Assembly: GCA_025998475.1 (NCBI GenBank)
Contig: BNVZ01000046.1
Location: 1 to 8,877 of the forward strand
DNA length: 8,877 bases
Reading direction: 5' to 3'
From: Endomicrobiia bacterium
Lineage (GTDB): Bacteria; Elusimicrobiota; Endomicrobiia; Endomicrobiales; Endomicrobiaceae
The notes under the pieces were generated by a model. It was not told where the DNA came from. It saw only the letters and a list, made by a program, of their open reading frames with translations, and did not search any database. Positions 1 through 5,865 of this stretch are shown here, piece by piece. Positions within the stretch are counted from its first letter, which is position 1. Each line of letters starts with the position of its first letter. Made by a program: the position numbers and the translations under genes.

Positions 1-42
1 CATCACCATCATCATAAATAAAATAATCAAACACTTCTTCAT
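1..42 (-). CDS. N-terminal fragment of a probable exported protein
   Basis: The gene starts at 42 and runs off the left edge. Only 14 codons are visible: MKKCLIILFMMMVM. Two lysines followed by a strongly hydrophobic run are the start of a signal peptide or first membrane segment. A purine-rich ribosome site (AAGGGGGAAGGG) directly precedes the ATG and decides the start. A competing ATG at 127 in another frame opens an acidic, hydrophilic reading with no ribosome site, so I prefer the signal-peptide reading. A TATAAT -10 box about 115 bases upstream could drive it. Nothing about function can be said. A lipoprotein is possible given the similar gene at 604-996, but no lipobox is visible in the part shown. 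Confidence 0.4.
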   Translation of the reverse strand, partial: MKKCLIILFMMMVM

Positions 43-157
43 CCCTTCCCCCTTGGCTATCTTCATACTTTTCACTCTTAGCTCTTCCCTTCGTCCATTT
101 CCCTTGGATATTCTTCGTTATTTCCATAAAAAACGCAAAGCCAGCTAACTTTAGTTG

Positions 158-190
158 ATTATACTGTAAAAATATTTAACAGTGTATCAA
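158..190 (-). promoter_or_regulatory. Promoter with dyad operator in an over-long spacer
   Basis: On the minus strand there is a -35-like TTGATA (185-190) and a perfect -10 TATAAT (158-163), separated by 21 bases instead of the usual 17. The spacer is almost exactly filled by an imperfect palindrome, ACTGT-N11-ACAGT (163-183), with 8 of 10 base pairs matching. Promoters of the MerR-regulator type have long spacers (19-20 bp) with the operator dyad between the two boxes; this resembles that design, one base longer. A 5-bp hairpin (AGTGT 181-185, ACACT 192-196) overlaps it. Transcription would start near 150 and give a leader of about 110 nt before the start at 42. The boxes and the dyad are seen directly; regulation is inference. 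Confidence 0.4.
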
Positions 191-603
191 AACACTTGTC
201 AGCTGGCTGCTAATGTGTACTACTTGGTTGAAGGTTGAACCTCAAAGGTTTGAACCTACCAGAACACTCCAAAATCCACTTCAAGTTCACTTCCACAGTC
301 CTGCTATACTGTGTCCATGATTGCAAACCATCTCTACTTAATTCTGTACTCTTCATTTGCTTCCGCAACACATCACAGTTTTTCTATGTTTATCTCTTTT
401 ATTGTTTGAAGTTCTCATTTTACTGATTCGACTTCCAGAGTGCTCTCATTCTGTTTTCACGTTACACTATAGTTAAATCGCTTTAAATTCGCCTTAAATT
501 GTACCATAGTAATAGTTTCAAAGATGTGAGGGACTTCTTACTATTTTTTTACCAGTGGATTTATTCAGTCACAATATTTCCATTAATATTTTTTTCAATT
601 CTG
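191..603. other. Non-coding gap with short dyads
   Basis: I see no supported gene on either strand here; the short plus-strand frames have no ribosome sites and unnatural composition. It holds two adjacent small palindromes, AGGTTGAACCT (232-242) and AGGTTTGAACCT (246-257). They repeat each other and can pair alternatively. They looked at first like a tRNA T-arm, but no acceptor stem or anticodon arm surrounds them. The stretch lies downstream of the lipoprotein gene ending at 604, and no classical terminator is evident. Confidence 0.5.
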
Positions 604-996
604 TTAGATGGATTCCAACCTTTTCTTTTTGCTTTTCCTCTGCTCTTTTTTTTTCTCTCTTTTGCTCTTCCTGCTCTTCCTCTCCTTTACCCCTCTGCTC
701 TTTCTTTCTTTGCCCCCTCTGCTCTTTCTGCTTTTTTTCTCTCTCTGCCCTTTCTCTTTTGCTGGCTCTGGTTTTTCTGTTGACGGTAATTTAGGCAATA
801 GTTTTTCAGTCCCTTGTTTTTCAACCGTTGGTTCTATCACTGTTTCTGGCACTGGCGGTGTTACTGCTACAAACTTGTTTGGAGTAATGTCTCTTCTGTC
901 TGCAAGTTCAGCATCATTTGTATCAGTTGAAGAAATACACGAACTTATTATCAATCCTATCATCAGCATTGCTGCTAATCCTATCGTTCTTTTCAT
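604..996 (-). CDS. Small lipoprotein with basic, repetitive C-terminal tail
   Basis: This 130-residue protein is not a family I recognise. Residues 1-20 form a lipoprotein signal: MKRT, a hydrophobic core, then LIISSC with the lipobox cysteine at 20, so it is probably lipid-anchored after cleavage. Residues 21-80 are a Pro/Thr/Glu-rich linker. Residues 80-130 are almost only Lys, Arg, Glu, Ser and Gly, with the unit KERKSRG repeated around 96-109; such a tail could bind the cell wall, lipopolysaccharide or nucleic acid. The DNA under the tail repeats CCCCTCTGCTCTTTCT on the plus strand, so the tail length is probably unstable. The start is supported by GAGAGGGA seven bases before the ATG. The gene stands alone, with long leaders on both sides. 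The signal peptide and clean start argue for a real gene, but the tail could also reflect slippage decay. Confidence 0.65.
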   Translation of the reverse strand: MKRTIGLAAMLMIGLIISSCISSTDTNDAELADRRDITPNKFVAVTPPVPETVIEPTVEKQGTEKLLPKLPSTEKPEPAKEKGQREKKSRKSRGGKERKSRGVKERKSRKSKREKKKEQRKSKKKRLESI

Positions 997-1141
997 TATT
1001 ATCCCTCTCTTTTTTTATCCTGCTTTAAAACCTTCTTCTTGAAAACTACTCTACAACCTCTGAAAAACAAAATCGAAACTAGCGACAATAAATACTCGCT
1101 ATATCTGCGATATCATTTTCTTCTTGAATTAATACATAAAT

Positions 1142-1207
1142 TTGTGAAATACTTGTAAAAGTTTTGCGCAAGACTCGTAAAACTTTTGTGAAAGATTTGT
1201 GAAATAT
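1142..1207. repeat. Six imperfect 11-bp tandem units
   Basis: Units start at 1142, 1153, 1164, 1175, 1186 and 1197, each eleven bases long: TTGTGAAATAC, TTGTAAAAGTT, TTGCGCAAGAC, TCGTAAAACTT, TTGTGAAAGAT, TTGTGAAATAT. The phase is exact over six units although the units have diverged; the consensus is about TTGTGAAAGAT. Two more units of the same type (TTGCGTAAGAT, then TTGTACGGCTT) occur near 2119-2140. Eleven bases is close to one helical turn, so each unit would face the same side of the DNA. It lies upstream of the lipoprotein start at 996. It could be a protein-binding array or simple slippage; no function is shown. Confidence 0.6.
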
Positions 1208-1565
1208 TGTTTGTAATATGTTCATCCCACAAATTTTAAAATCTTTCCTCTTCCTTCCATTGCGGCAGGCAGTACCAACTCATTCCCCTGCCTAATTATA
1301 CATGCCTCTTCCTCCTTTTACTTTTTATATTCGTACTTCTTCCTTTTCATTACCCTGCTTGCCTGCCATCTTCCTTTTTACATCTTCTTTCAACGTCTAA
1401 TCCCTCTCCTCATATGCTCTAAAATACTCAAGCCTTCTTCAAATACTAAAACCTTCCCCTAAAATCCTCATATCCTTCTCTTTCTTTTCTGTGCTCTTAG
1501 TGCTCTCTTTTTTTTCTCTCTATGTTTTCCCAAAGTTCTCCATTTTTTCTCTCTCTTCCCTTATT

Positions 1566-1647
1566 TTTTCCTTAAAATCTTTTTCTTGTAAACTGACCTT
1601 CAAACTCCTAAGAACAAAACCATAACTATCTGCAAATAACTCCTCTT
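1566..1647 (-). repeat. Diverged copy of the lipoprotein leader
   Basis: Read against 1019-1100, this stretch follows the same course: TTTAAAACCTTCTTCTTG against CTTAAAATCTTTTTCTTG, then similar blocks ending in AACAAAATCG against AACAAAACCA. The first copy is the leader just upstream of the lipoprotein gene at 604-996. The second sits before a weak start (ATG at 1543, minus) that stops after seven codons, followed by purine-rich DNA. The simplest reading is an old duplication of a lipoprotein gene whose second copy has decayed. The alignment was made by eye and contains mismatches throughout. Confidence 0.4.
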
Positions 1648-1711
1648 TGTTTTTTATAACATTAAATTATTCGCTATTTAAAATGGTACAAAATGAGTAT
1701 TTGTGTGTCTC

Positions 1712-1798
1712 TTGTTTGGGCAACTTGACTCAAGTAAACTACTCTCTAGATTTATAACTCTTGATTTGGTTAACTGCTCTCTAGATAGGTATTAAACT
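1712..1798. repeat. Imperfect direct repeat pair
   Basis: Two adjacent units share CTCTTG-TTTGGNNAACT and then AAACTACTCTCTAGAT or TTAACTGCTCTCTAGAT. The first unit carries an extra TTGACTCAAGT insert that is itself a small palindrome. The second unit runs from about 1758 to 1798. Neither unit codes for anything recognisable. The pair may be a remnant of local duplication. Confidence 0.4.
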
Positions 1799-2021
1799 TC
1801 TCCGCATTACAGTTTTGACTAAACTTAAAACTTTCAAAGTTTCATCTTCGGACAATTAACGTGGAGTCCTTAACACTGGATTTACTTTTTAAGTCTTTGA
1901 CCCTTTGCTTTCAAGTCTTTTGTGGTTTTCTTCATGAGTCATGTAATCATATTGGAACTTTATTTGTCAAGTCCTTACATCTCACAACATTGAATTTGAC
2001 TTTTGTTAAGAAAGACAGCGG

Positions 2022-2050
2022 ATTGTACGTACTAAAGCTTTATCTGTCAA
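2022..2050 (-). promoter_or_regulatory. Consensus-like sigma70 promoter with no clear gene
   Basis: The minus strand has a perfect -35 TTGACA (2045-2050), a 17-base spacer and a good -10 TACAAT (2022-2027), predicting a start near 2015. The extended -35 element GAYTTGACARATAAAG occurs again at 1958-1973 and, more diverged, at 1903-1917. Downstream I find only a 17-codon frame (1935 to 1882, KKTTKDLK...) with no ribosome site. The transcript may be a small RNA, or the promoter may be an orphan left after its gene decayed. Confidence 0.45.
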
Positions 2051-2208
2051 ATCTTTGTAGAATCTCGTATCAAATTTTGTCACAATAACAAAAAAGTTGT
2101 TAAATATCTATGCAACATTTGCGTAAGATTTGTACGGCTTCAAAGCTCTTAAACCTTAAAAAGTTTCTTTAAATCCTTTAAATCAATCCCTTAAAAAAAC
2201 CAAATTCA

Positions 2209-2261
2209 GATTGTGTAAAGTCCCTTTGATAAGGTAAAAGCAAAGGCAACTTTACACAATC
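2209..2261 (-). terminator. Large hairpin, possible terminator
   Basis: A perfect 13-bp stem (GATTGTGTAAAGT 2209-2221 with ACTTTACACAATC 2249-2261) carries an inner 6-bp stem (CCTTTG 2223-2228, CAAAGG 2241-2246) and a 12-base loop. On the minus strand a run of seven T residues (2193-2199) follows about ten bases after the stem. It ends the small minus-strand frame at 2252, and it could terminate transcription coming from ilvE. The gap between stem and T-run is wider than in a textbook rho-independent terminator. An additional inverted repeat (ATTCAGATTGT 2204-2214, ACAATCTGAAT near 2294-2304) offers an alternative fold. Confidence 0.5.
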
Positions 2262-2406
2262 AGTTCTTCAATCTGTTTCCACCGCTCCCTTTGACAATCT
2301 GAATATATCTCTTTGTCTGTCTTGGCTCTTTTTCCTCCATTTCCCTGTATCTCTGCCTCTCTCCACTTTATAACCACACCAGCCCTATCTTGTCGTAAAA
2401 AAACAT
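2252..2406 (-). pseudogene. Broken small reading frame, unrecognised
   Basis: The minus strand from about 2370 to 2252 reads KWREAEIQGNGGKRAKTDKE and continues IYSDCQRERWKQIEELIV before a stop. This is a balanced, protein-like composition unlike the surrounding noise. Just upstream, another frame starting at 2406 gives MFFYDKIGLVWL and then a stop at 2370, exactly where the KWRE reading begins. A single-base frameshift joining the two is the simplest explanation, giving an original protein of about 50 residues or the truncated start of a longer one. I do not recognise the family; phage or mobile-element origin is only a guess. The stop lies inside the large hairpin at 2209-2261. The start lacks a good ribosome site. 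An uninterrupted frame also extends up to 2437 (MLPYLCFL...), but its first part looks non-coding. Confidence 0.35.
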
Positions 2407-2517
2407 CACTTACTAAAAAACAAAGATATGGCAACAACGACTTGCCTTTTTAGTTTTAGAGAAACCCAGAATATACACCTTTCATGCGTTTGTTATGACA
2501 TGTGACTAATATTACAA

Positions 2518-3390
2518 TCACCTAATCGGAGTCCCGGTTAACCTCACAAGGCTTCTAAACTCTTTTATAAGTTTTAATGTAGTTTTGCCCGGCTTACCGT
2601 CTCCAATTTGCCTTGAATCAGCGATTACCACAGGTATTATTTCCGCTGCAGTACCTGTTAAAAAGCATTCATCCGCAGTATAAACGTCATAAGTGCTAAT
2701 GCGTTCTTCTTTTACAGGAATTTTCAATTTATTTTTTGCAATTTCTATGGCGGCACCTCTTGTTATTCCTGCTAACGCTCCATCTGATGGCGAAGGCGTA
2801 TAAAGAACGTCATCTTTTACCAAGAAAATATTATCACCCGTACATTCAACCACATATCCTTCAGAATTTAACATTATGGCTTCCATAACACCGCTTCTTG
2901 TTGCCTGTATTTTTGCAAGTATATTATTCAAATAATTTAGAGATTTTATATTTGGACTTAAAGAATCTTGTCTTATTCTTCTGATAGAAACTGACACAAT
3001 TTCCATACCATTGTTATAAAGTTCTTCAGAATACAACGAAATACTATCCGCAATAATTATTATTGACGGCATAGCGCAATTTCCTGGATCGAGACCTAAA
3101 TTTCCACAACCTCTCGTAACTACAAGCCTCATATAAGCTTCAGAAAATTTATTTGCTAAGAAAGTTTTGATAACAGCTTTTTCCATCTCTTTTTTATCAA
3201 TTGGTATTGTAAGATTAATTGCCTTTGCTGAATCCCACAATCTATCCAAGTGTTCTTTTAATCTAAAAACTCTTCCGTTATATGCTCTTATTCCTTCAAA
3301 AATACCGTCTCCATAAAGCAAACCATGATCAAATACAGAAATTTTTGCATCTTCTTTTTCTACAAGCTTCCCATCAAGATAAATTTTCAT
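2518..3390 (-). CDS. ilvE: Branched-chain amino acid aminotransferase (class IV, PLP)
   Basis: It transfers amino groups between glutamate and the 2-oxo acids of valine, leucine and isoleucine, the last step of their synthesis, in the cytoplasm. Seen from the second Met: VFDHGLLYGDGIFEGIR near 19-35, the class IV start motif; MRLVVTRGCGNLGLDP near 87-102; SPNIKSLNYLNN with the PLP lysine at 149; ECTGDNIF with the conserved Glu at 182; SDGALAGITRG near 202-212; and TGTAAEI near 246, binding the cofactor phosphate. Its length of 290 residues is normal for the short bacterial/archaeal type. The start at 3390 is chosen because GGGAG at 3397-3401 lies six bases before it; the in-frame ATG at 3396 would abut the ribosome site. 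D-amino-acid aminotransferase is the main alternative, but SLNYLNN and the overall fit favour IlvE. It lies 191 bases downstream of ispF and may have its own promoter. Confidence 0.9.
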   Translation of the reverse strand: MKIYLDGKLVEKEDAKISVFDHGLLYGDGIFEGIRAYNGRVFRLKEHLDRLWDSAKAINLTIPIDKKEMEKAVIKTFLANKFSEAYMRLVVTRGCGNLGLDPGNCAMPSIIIIADSISLYSEELYNNGMEIVSVSIRRIRQDSLSPNIKSLNYLNNILAKIQATRSGVMEAIMLNSEGYVVECTGDNIFLVKDDVLYTPSPSDGALAGITRGAAIEIAKNKLKIPVKEERISTYDVYTADECFLTGTAAEIIPVVIADSRQIGDGKPGKTTLKLIKEFRSLVRLTGTPIR

Positions 3391-3396
3391 ATCCAT

Positions 3397-3401
3397 CTCC
3401 C
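3397..3401 (-). promoter_or_regulatory. Ribosome site that decides the ilvE start
   Basis: GGGAG on the minus strand directly abuts the upstream ATG (3396) and lies six bases before the second ATG (3390). The spacing favours starting at 3390, which removes the first two residues (Met-Asp) of the longer reading. Confidence 0.6.
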
Positions 3402-3581
3402 TTTATATCCATCAATAAACGCATATATTCACATAATCGGCTGACTTTATATCCGTTCGTTGTATCAAAAAAAATGTCGCAAATCAACAAATTATATCCG
3501 GACCACGGAAAACATATACTTTATTAGCTGTCGTCGCAATTGTTCCCTCAAATGTGAAGTGAAGCTAACAGCAATAAATAT
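3402..3581 (-). promoter_or_regulatory. ilvE leader with three spaced GGATATAA boxes
   Basis: The element GGATATAAAG is found at 3401-3410 and 3445-3454, and GGATATAATT at 3490-3499, all on the minus strand and 44 and 45 bases apart. The last contains a perfect TATAAT (3491-3496) that could be the ilvE -10 box, although no good -35 is present 16-18 bases upstream. Transcription from there would give a leader of about 95 nt. Distant ends TTAGCTGTC and GCTAACAGC (near 3523 and 3563) could pair weakly below ispF. No T-box, attenuator peptide or strong terminator is visible. Confidence 0.3.
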
Positions 3582-4070
3582 TTACGCAAGAGGCCTATTA
3601 TTTTTTTTTATAGATGCAACTGTCATAGAAGCTATACCTTCACCTCGACCGAGAAATCCTATTTTTTCGTTTGTAGTTGCTTTTATTCCTATTCGCTCTT
3701 TCTTCAATTTGATAACTTTAGAAATATTTGTTTTCATTTCGGTAATAAAAGGATATATTTTTGGAGCTTCAGCCACCACTGTAATATCAACATTATTAAT
3801 AGAAAACTTCTTTTCCTTTAACTCCTTATAAACTATTTCTAAAAGACAAACACTTGAAATATTCTTATATTTGGGATCCATACTAGGAAAGAAATGGCCT
3901 ATATCGTTTAATCCTGCTGCACCAAGCAGCGCATCCATTAATGCATGTACAAGGACATCCGCATCGCTGTGCCCGTCAAGCCCTTTGGTATTTTTTATTT
4001 TTACACCACCTAAAATAAGTTCTCTGCCTTCTTTAAACCGATGAACATCGTATCCAAATCCTACGTACAT
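3582..4070 (-). CDS. ispF: 2-C-methyl-D-erythritol 2,4-cyclodiphosphate synthase
   Basis: IspF cyclises CDP-methylerythritol 2-phosphate to methylerythritol cyclodiphosphate with release of CMP, the fifth step of the MEP isoprenoid route; the family works as a cytoplasmic homotrimer. Metal ligands match the E. coli numbering exactly: D8 and H10 in GYDVHRF, and H42 in [17 protein letters not shown] (H34 is also conserved). The FPSMDP loop follows, and [18 protein letters not shown] carries the conserved Thr-Thr-x-Glu-Lys and GRGEGI end motif. Length is 162 residues, normal. The start at 4070 is chosen over an in-frame TTG at 4085 because GAGG lies nine bases before this ATG and overlaps the TTG. 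It follows ispD by 26 bases, so the two are surely one operon. Confidence 0.95.
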   Translation of the reverse strand: MYVGFGYDVHRFKEGRELILGGVKIKNTKGLDGHSDADVLVHALMDALLGAAGLNDIGHFFPSMDPKYKNISSVCLLEIVYKELKEKKFSINNVDITVVAEAPKIYPFITEMKTNISKVIKLKKERIGIKATTNEKIGFLGRGEGIASMTVASIKKNNRPLA

Positions 4071-4096
4071 TCTTTTTATCCTCAAACAATAAATTT

Positions 4097-4756
4097 TTAA
4101 GATTTTAATAATTTTTCAGCTAATGCAAAATCCTGCTTTGTTGTCACCTTGAAATTTGGAAACTTTGTTTCAACAGCAGAAACTTTAATTTTTAGGTTTT
4201 CTATTAATTGCGAATCATCAGTAATATTTGTAGATACTTTTTTAGAATAAGCTTTTTTAAGAAGAGTACTTTTAAAAATCTGTGGGGTTTGAGTGTTTCT
4301 TAAAAAAACTCTGTTTAAAGTTTTTAATATTTTATTGTTATTTGCGACTAATTTAATGGTATCTTTGGTTTTTTCAACCGCAGTAGCCGCTTTTGTTTTT
4401 TTAGCTTCTTTTAGAACAGCTAGGATATCCTTCTTCGATATTAAAGGTCTTGCAGCATCATGCACGGCAATAAAATCAATATCATCTCTAACAAGCGCGA
4501 GTCCGTTTTTGACCGAATCAAATCTCTCTTTACCTCCTGATACGCATTCAAAACTTGTTTTATATTTTGCGATCAAAGATTTGAGAATATTTGAAGGAAC
4601 AACCACAATTATTTGTTTAAAATTTTTTATTGACGAAAACGCGTTCACGCTCCACAAAAACATAGGTTTATTGTTAAGCTTTAAAAATTGTTTGGGGATT
4701 TTATTTCCAAACCTTTTGCCCAAACCCGCGGCTACTATTATTGCAGCATTTCTCAT
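4097..4756 (-). CDS. ispD: 2-C-methyl-D-erythritol 4-phosphate cytidylyltransferase
   Basis: IspD joins CTP and methylerythritol 4-phosphate to CDP-methylerythritol, the third MEP step. From the start used here the protein has 219 residues and the family signatures in order: [12 protein letters not shown]...PKQF (R15 and K22 match E. coli R20 and K27), [14 protein letters not shown] at 73-86, VHDAARP at 98-104 (D100, R103), RNTQTPQ at 153-159 (R153), TDDS at 179-182, and NFKVTTKQD with K203. The start at 4756 is preferred to an upstream one at 4810, because GGGGA (4763-4767) lies six bases before it and the additional 18 residues do not belong to the family. IspD-IspF order and close spacing are common, and the two are fused in some bacteria; here they are separate. 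Confidence 0.95.
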   Translation of the reverse strand: MRNAAIIVAAGLGKRFGNKIPKQFLKLNNKPMFLWSVNAFSSIKNFKQIIVVVPSNILKSLIAKYKTSFECVSGGKERFDSVKNGLALVRDDIDFIAVHDAARPLISKKDILAVLKEAKKTKAATAVEKTKDTIKLVANNNKILKTLNRVFLRNTQTPQIFKSTLLKKAYSKKVSTNITDDSQLIENLKIKVSAVETKFPNFKVTTKQDFALAEKLLKS

Positions 4757-4853
4757 ATAAATTCCCCTATAATGTTTCCAAAAAATTACTTTTCCTGTTA
4801 GCGTAAACACTGCAGATGTTATAGTTAATACAAAGACAAAAATCTGTCTTCAC

Positions 4854-4882
4854 CATATAACAAATACAACCGCTCAAATCAA
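4854..4882 (-). promoter_or_regulatory. Likely promoter for ispD-ispF
   Basis: The minus strand has TTGATT (4877-4882), a 17-base spacer and TATATG (4854-4859), just downstream of the aroE stop. It predicts a start near 4847 and a leader of about 90 nt before ispD. In the leader AAGACA and TGTCTT (about 4833-4850) form a small 6-bp hairpin. This suggests ispDF is at least partly expressed independently of aroE. Confidence 0.45.
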
Positions 4883-4908
4883 CCACGACTGTTGTGCCAA
4901 AAACAAAA

Positions 4909-5730
4909 TTACAAAATAAATTTCTTGAAAAGTTGTTCTGCAATTTTAGTGTCAGGATGTTTTCCTGTCCATATTTCAAAAGCACAAGCGCCTTGATGAA
5001 TTAGCATTCCTTCCCCTGTAAAAATTTTTAATCCATTATTCTTTGCAAACTTTACGAAAGGAGTTATCTTGTTATAAATTAAATCGTATATAATCAAACC
5101 ATTTTTAGCTTTACCCACGTTAAACGGTAAAATATCATCTTTTTTCATACCACAGGAAGAACTGTTAACAAGCAAATCTATTTTGGGGAGAATATCTGCT
5201 ACTTTACTTATATCGATACTTCTTATTTTAAATGTTTTTGCAAGATACTCGGCTTTGGCTAATGTTCTGTTTGCTACGTATATATTCTTTGCCTTAACGG
5301 TTTTTAACGCATACGCTATTGCTCTTGCAGCGCCACCAGATCCTATTATCAACACGTTTTTATTTTTTAAATTAACTTTTTTTGAATCTAAATCACAAAT
5401 AAATCCAAGATAATCGGTGTTGTATCCACAAAGTTTACTGTTTTTAACTGCAACTGTATTTATGCTTCCTATTTTTTTCGCAGATTTATCTATGGTATCA
5501 ACGTGTTTCATTACAGTAACTTTGTGCGGCACTGTTACATTAAAACCGCTAAACTTTAGAATCTTTAAAGATTCTATCGTTTTTTTAAGATTTAACATAT
5601 CCGGTTCAAAAGCAAGATAAGCGCAATTTAATTTCTCTCTCTCAAACCATTTATTCTGCATCTGCGGTGAAAATGAGTGTTTTACTGGACACCCCAGAAT
5701 TGCAAATAGTTTTGTTTCGGTATTTAGCAT
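4909..5730 (-). CDS. aroE: Shikimate 5-dehydrogenase
   Basis: AroE reduces 3-dehydroshikimate to shikimate with NADPH, the fourth step towards chorismate and aromatic amino acids. Features in order: KHSFSP (18-22), substrate-binding serines; FNVTVPHK with catalytic K70; INTV with N91; GYNTDYLGF with catalytic D106; GSGGAARA (130-137), the dinucleotide loop; NRT (154-156), which selects NADP; MLIHQGACAFEIW with Q246. The usual N-x-T-P-x-G-M motif reads NSSSCGM (189-195), a mild change. Length is 273, normal. AAGGAT lies before the ATG. The first 79 bases of the gene plus its leader are the distal unit of a perfect 107-bp tandem duplication, so the start is preceded by a second, dead-end copy. 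The gene itself looks intact. Confidence 0.95.
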   Translation of the reverse strand: MLNTETKLFAILGCPVKHSFSPQMQNKWFEREKLNCAYLAFEPDMLNLKKTIESLKILKFSGFNVTVPHKVTVMKHVDTIDKSAKKIGSINTVAVKNSKLCGYNTDYLGFICDLDSKKVNLKNKNVLIIGSGGAARAIAYALKTVKAKNIYVANRTLAKAEYLAKTFKIRSIDISKVADILPKIDLLVNSSSCGMKKDDILPFNVGKAKNGLIIYDLIYNKITPFVKFAKNNGLKIFTGEGMLIHQGACAFEIWTGKHPDTKIAEQLFKKFIL

Positions 5731-5865
5731 TTAAATCCTTACACGCATCAGAGACATCTATTCTGCATCTGCGGTGAAAATGAGTGTTTTACTGGACACC
5801 CCAGAATTGCAAATAGTTTTGTTTCGGTATTTAGCATTTAAATCCTTACACGCATCAGAGACATC
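5652..5865. repeat. Perfect 2 x 107 bp tandem duplication over the aroE start
   Basis: Unit one is 5652-5758 and unit two 5759-5865, identical at every position I compared. Each holds the aroE ribosome site, ATG, the first 26 codons and about 28 bases upstream. The units abut without spacer, and flanking bases differ on both sides (T 5651 against C 5758; T 5759 against G 5866). Perfect identity means it is recent, or an assembly duplication. The aroE coding frame downstream is unharmed because the copy lies on the upstream side. Confidence 0.9.
5748..5837 (-). pseudogene. Duplicated aroE start, a 29-codon dead-end frame
   Basis: The upstream copy of the aroE ribosome site and ATG (5837) would be translated as the first 26 AroE residues, MLNTETKLFAILGCPVKHSF and onward to QMQN, then RCL and a TGA stop at 5748-5750. 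That stop lies 17 bases before the true aroE ATG. If transcribed, ribosomes would load twice, and the first frame could couple to, or compete with, translation of aroE. It is a by-product of the duplication rather than an independent gene. Confidence 0.75.

Larger units (their letters stand above)
997..2251. other. Long gene-poor region with repeats and promoter-like signals
   Basis: No convincing coding region is seen on either strand over about 1.25 kb. The plus strand is pyrimidine-rich at roughly 1200-1600 (long CT runs), mirroring the DNA under the lipoprotein tail and under the KAE-rich protein at the right edge. It may therefore contain remains of a related gene on the minus strand. 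Supporting this, 1566-1647 resembles the lipoprotein leader at 1019-1100, and a weak start follows (ATG at 1543) that meets a stop after seven codons. Other contents are listed separately: the 11-bp repeat, the 1712-1798 repeat, the promoter at 2022-2050 and its repeated -35 element. A 15-bp palindrome, AAACTTT-C-AAAGTTT, lies at 1828-1842. Confidence 0.5.

Noticed and set aside
230..260. tRNA T-arm-like sequence around GGTTTGAACC
   Set aside because: No acceptor stem, anticodon arm or CCA-side partner on either strand; the two small palindromes explain it.
608..1042. Plus-strand open frame opposite the lipoprotein gene
   Set aside because: It is nearly all Phe, Leu and Ser from pyrimidine runs and has no ribosome site; the minus frame has a signal peptide, lipobox and ribosome site.
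1882..1935. 17-codon minus frame MKKTTKDLKAKGQRLKK
   Set aside because: It has no ribosome site, and its codons largely overlap the repeated element; kept only as context for the orphan promoter.
1861..2088. 75-codon plus-strand frame starting with GTG
   Set aside because: No ribosome site and no recognisable motif. The opposite strand carries promoter-like elements, and the composition is that of AT-rich noise.
3397..3581. Possible T-box or attenuator before ilvE (GTGGTCCGG resembles part of a T-box)
   Set aside because: No specifier stem, no terminator/antiterminator pair and no run of branched-chain codons; T-boxes are also mainly a Firmicute feature.
4767..4985. 72-codon minus frame between aroE and ispD
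   Set aside because: It overlaps the aroE C-terminus in another frame, lacks a ribosome site and contains the ispD promoter.
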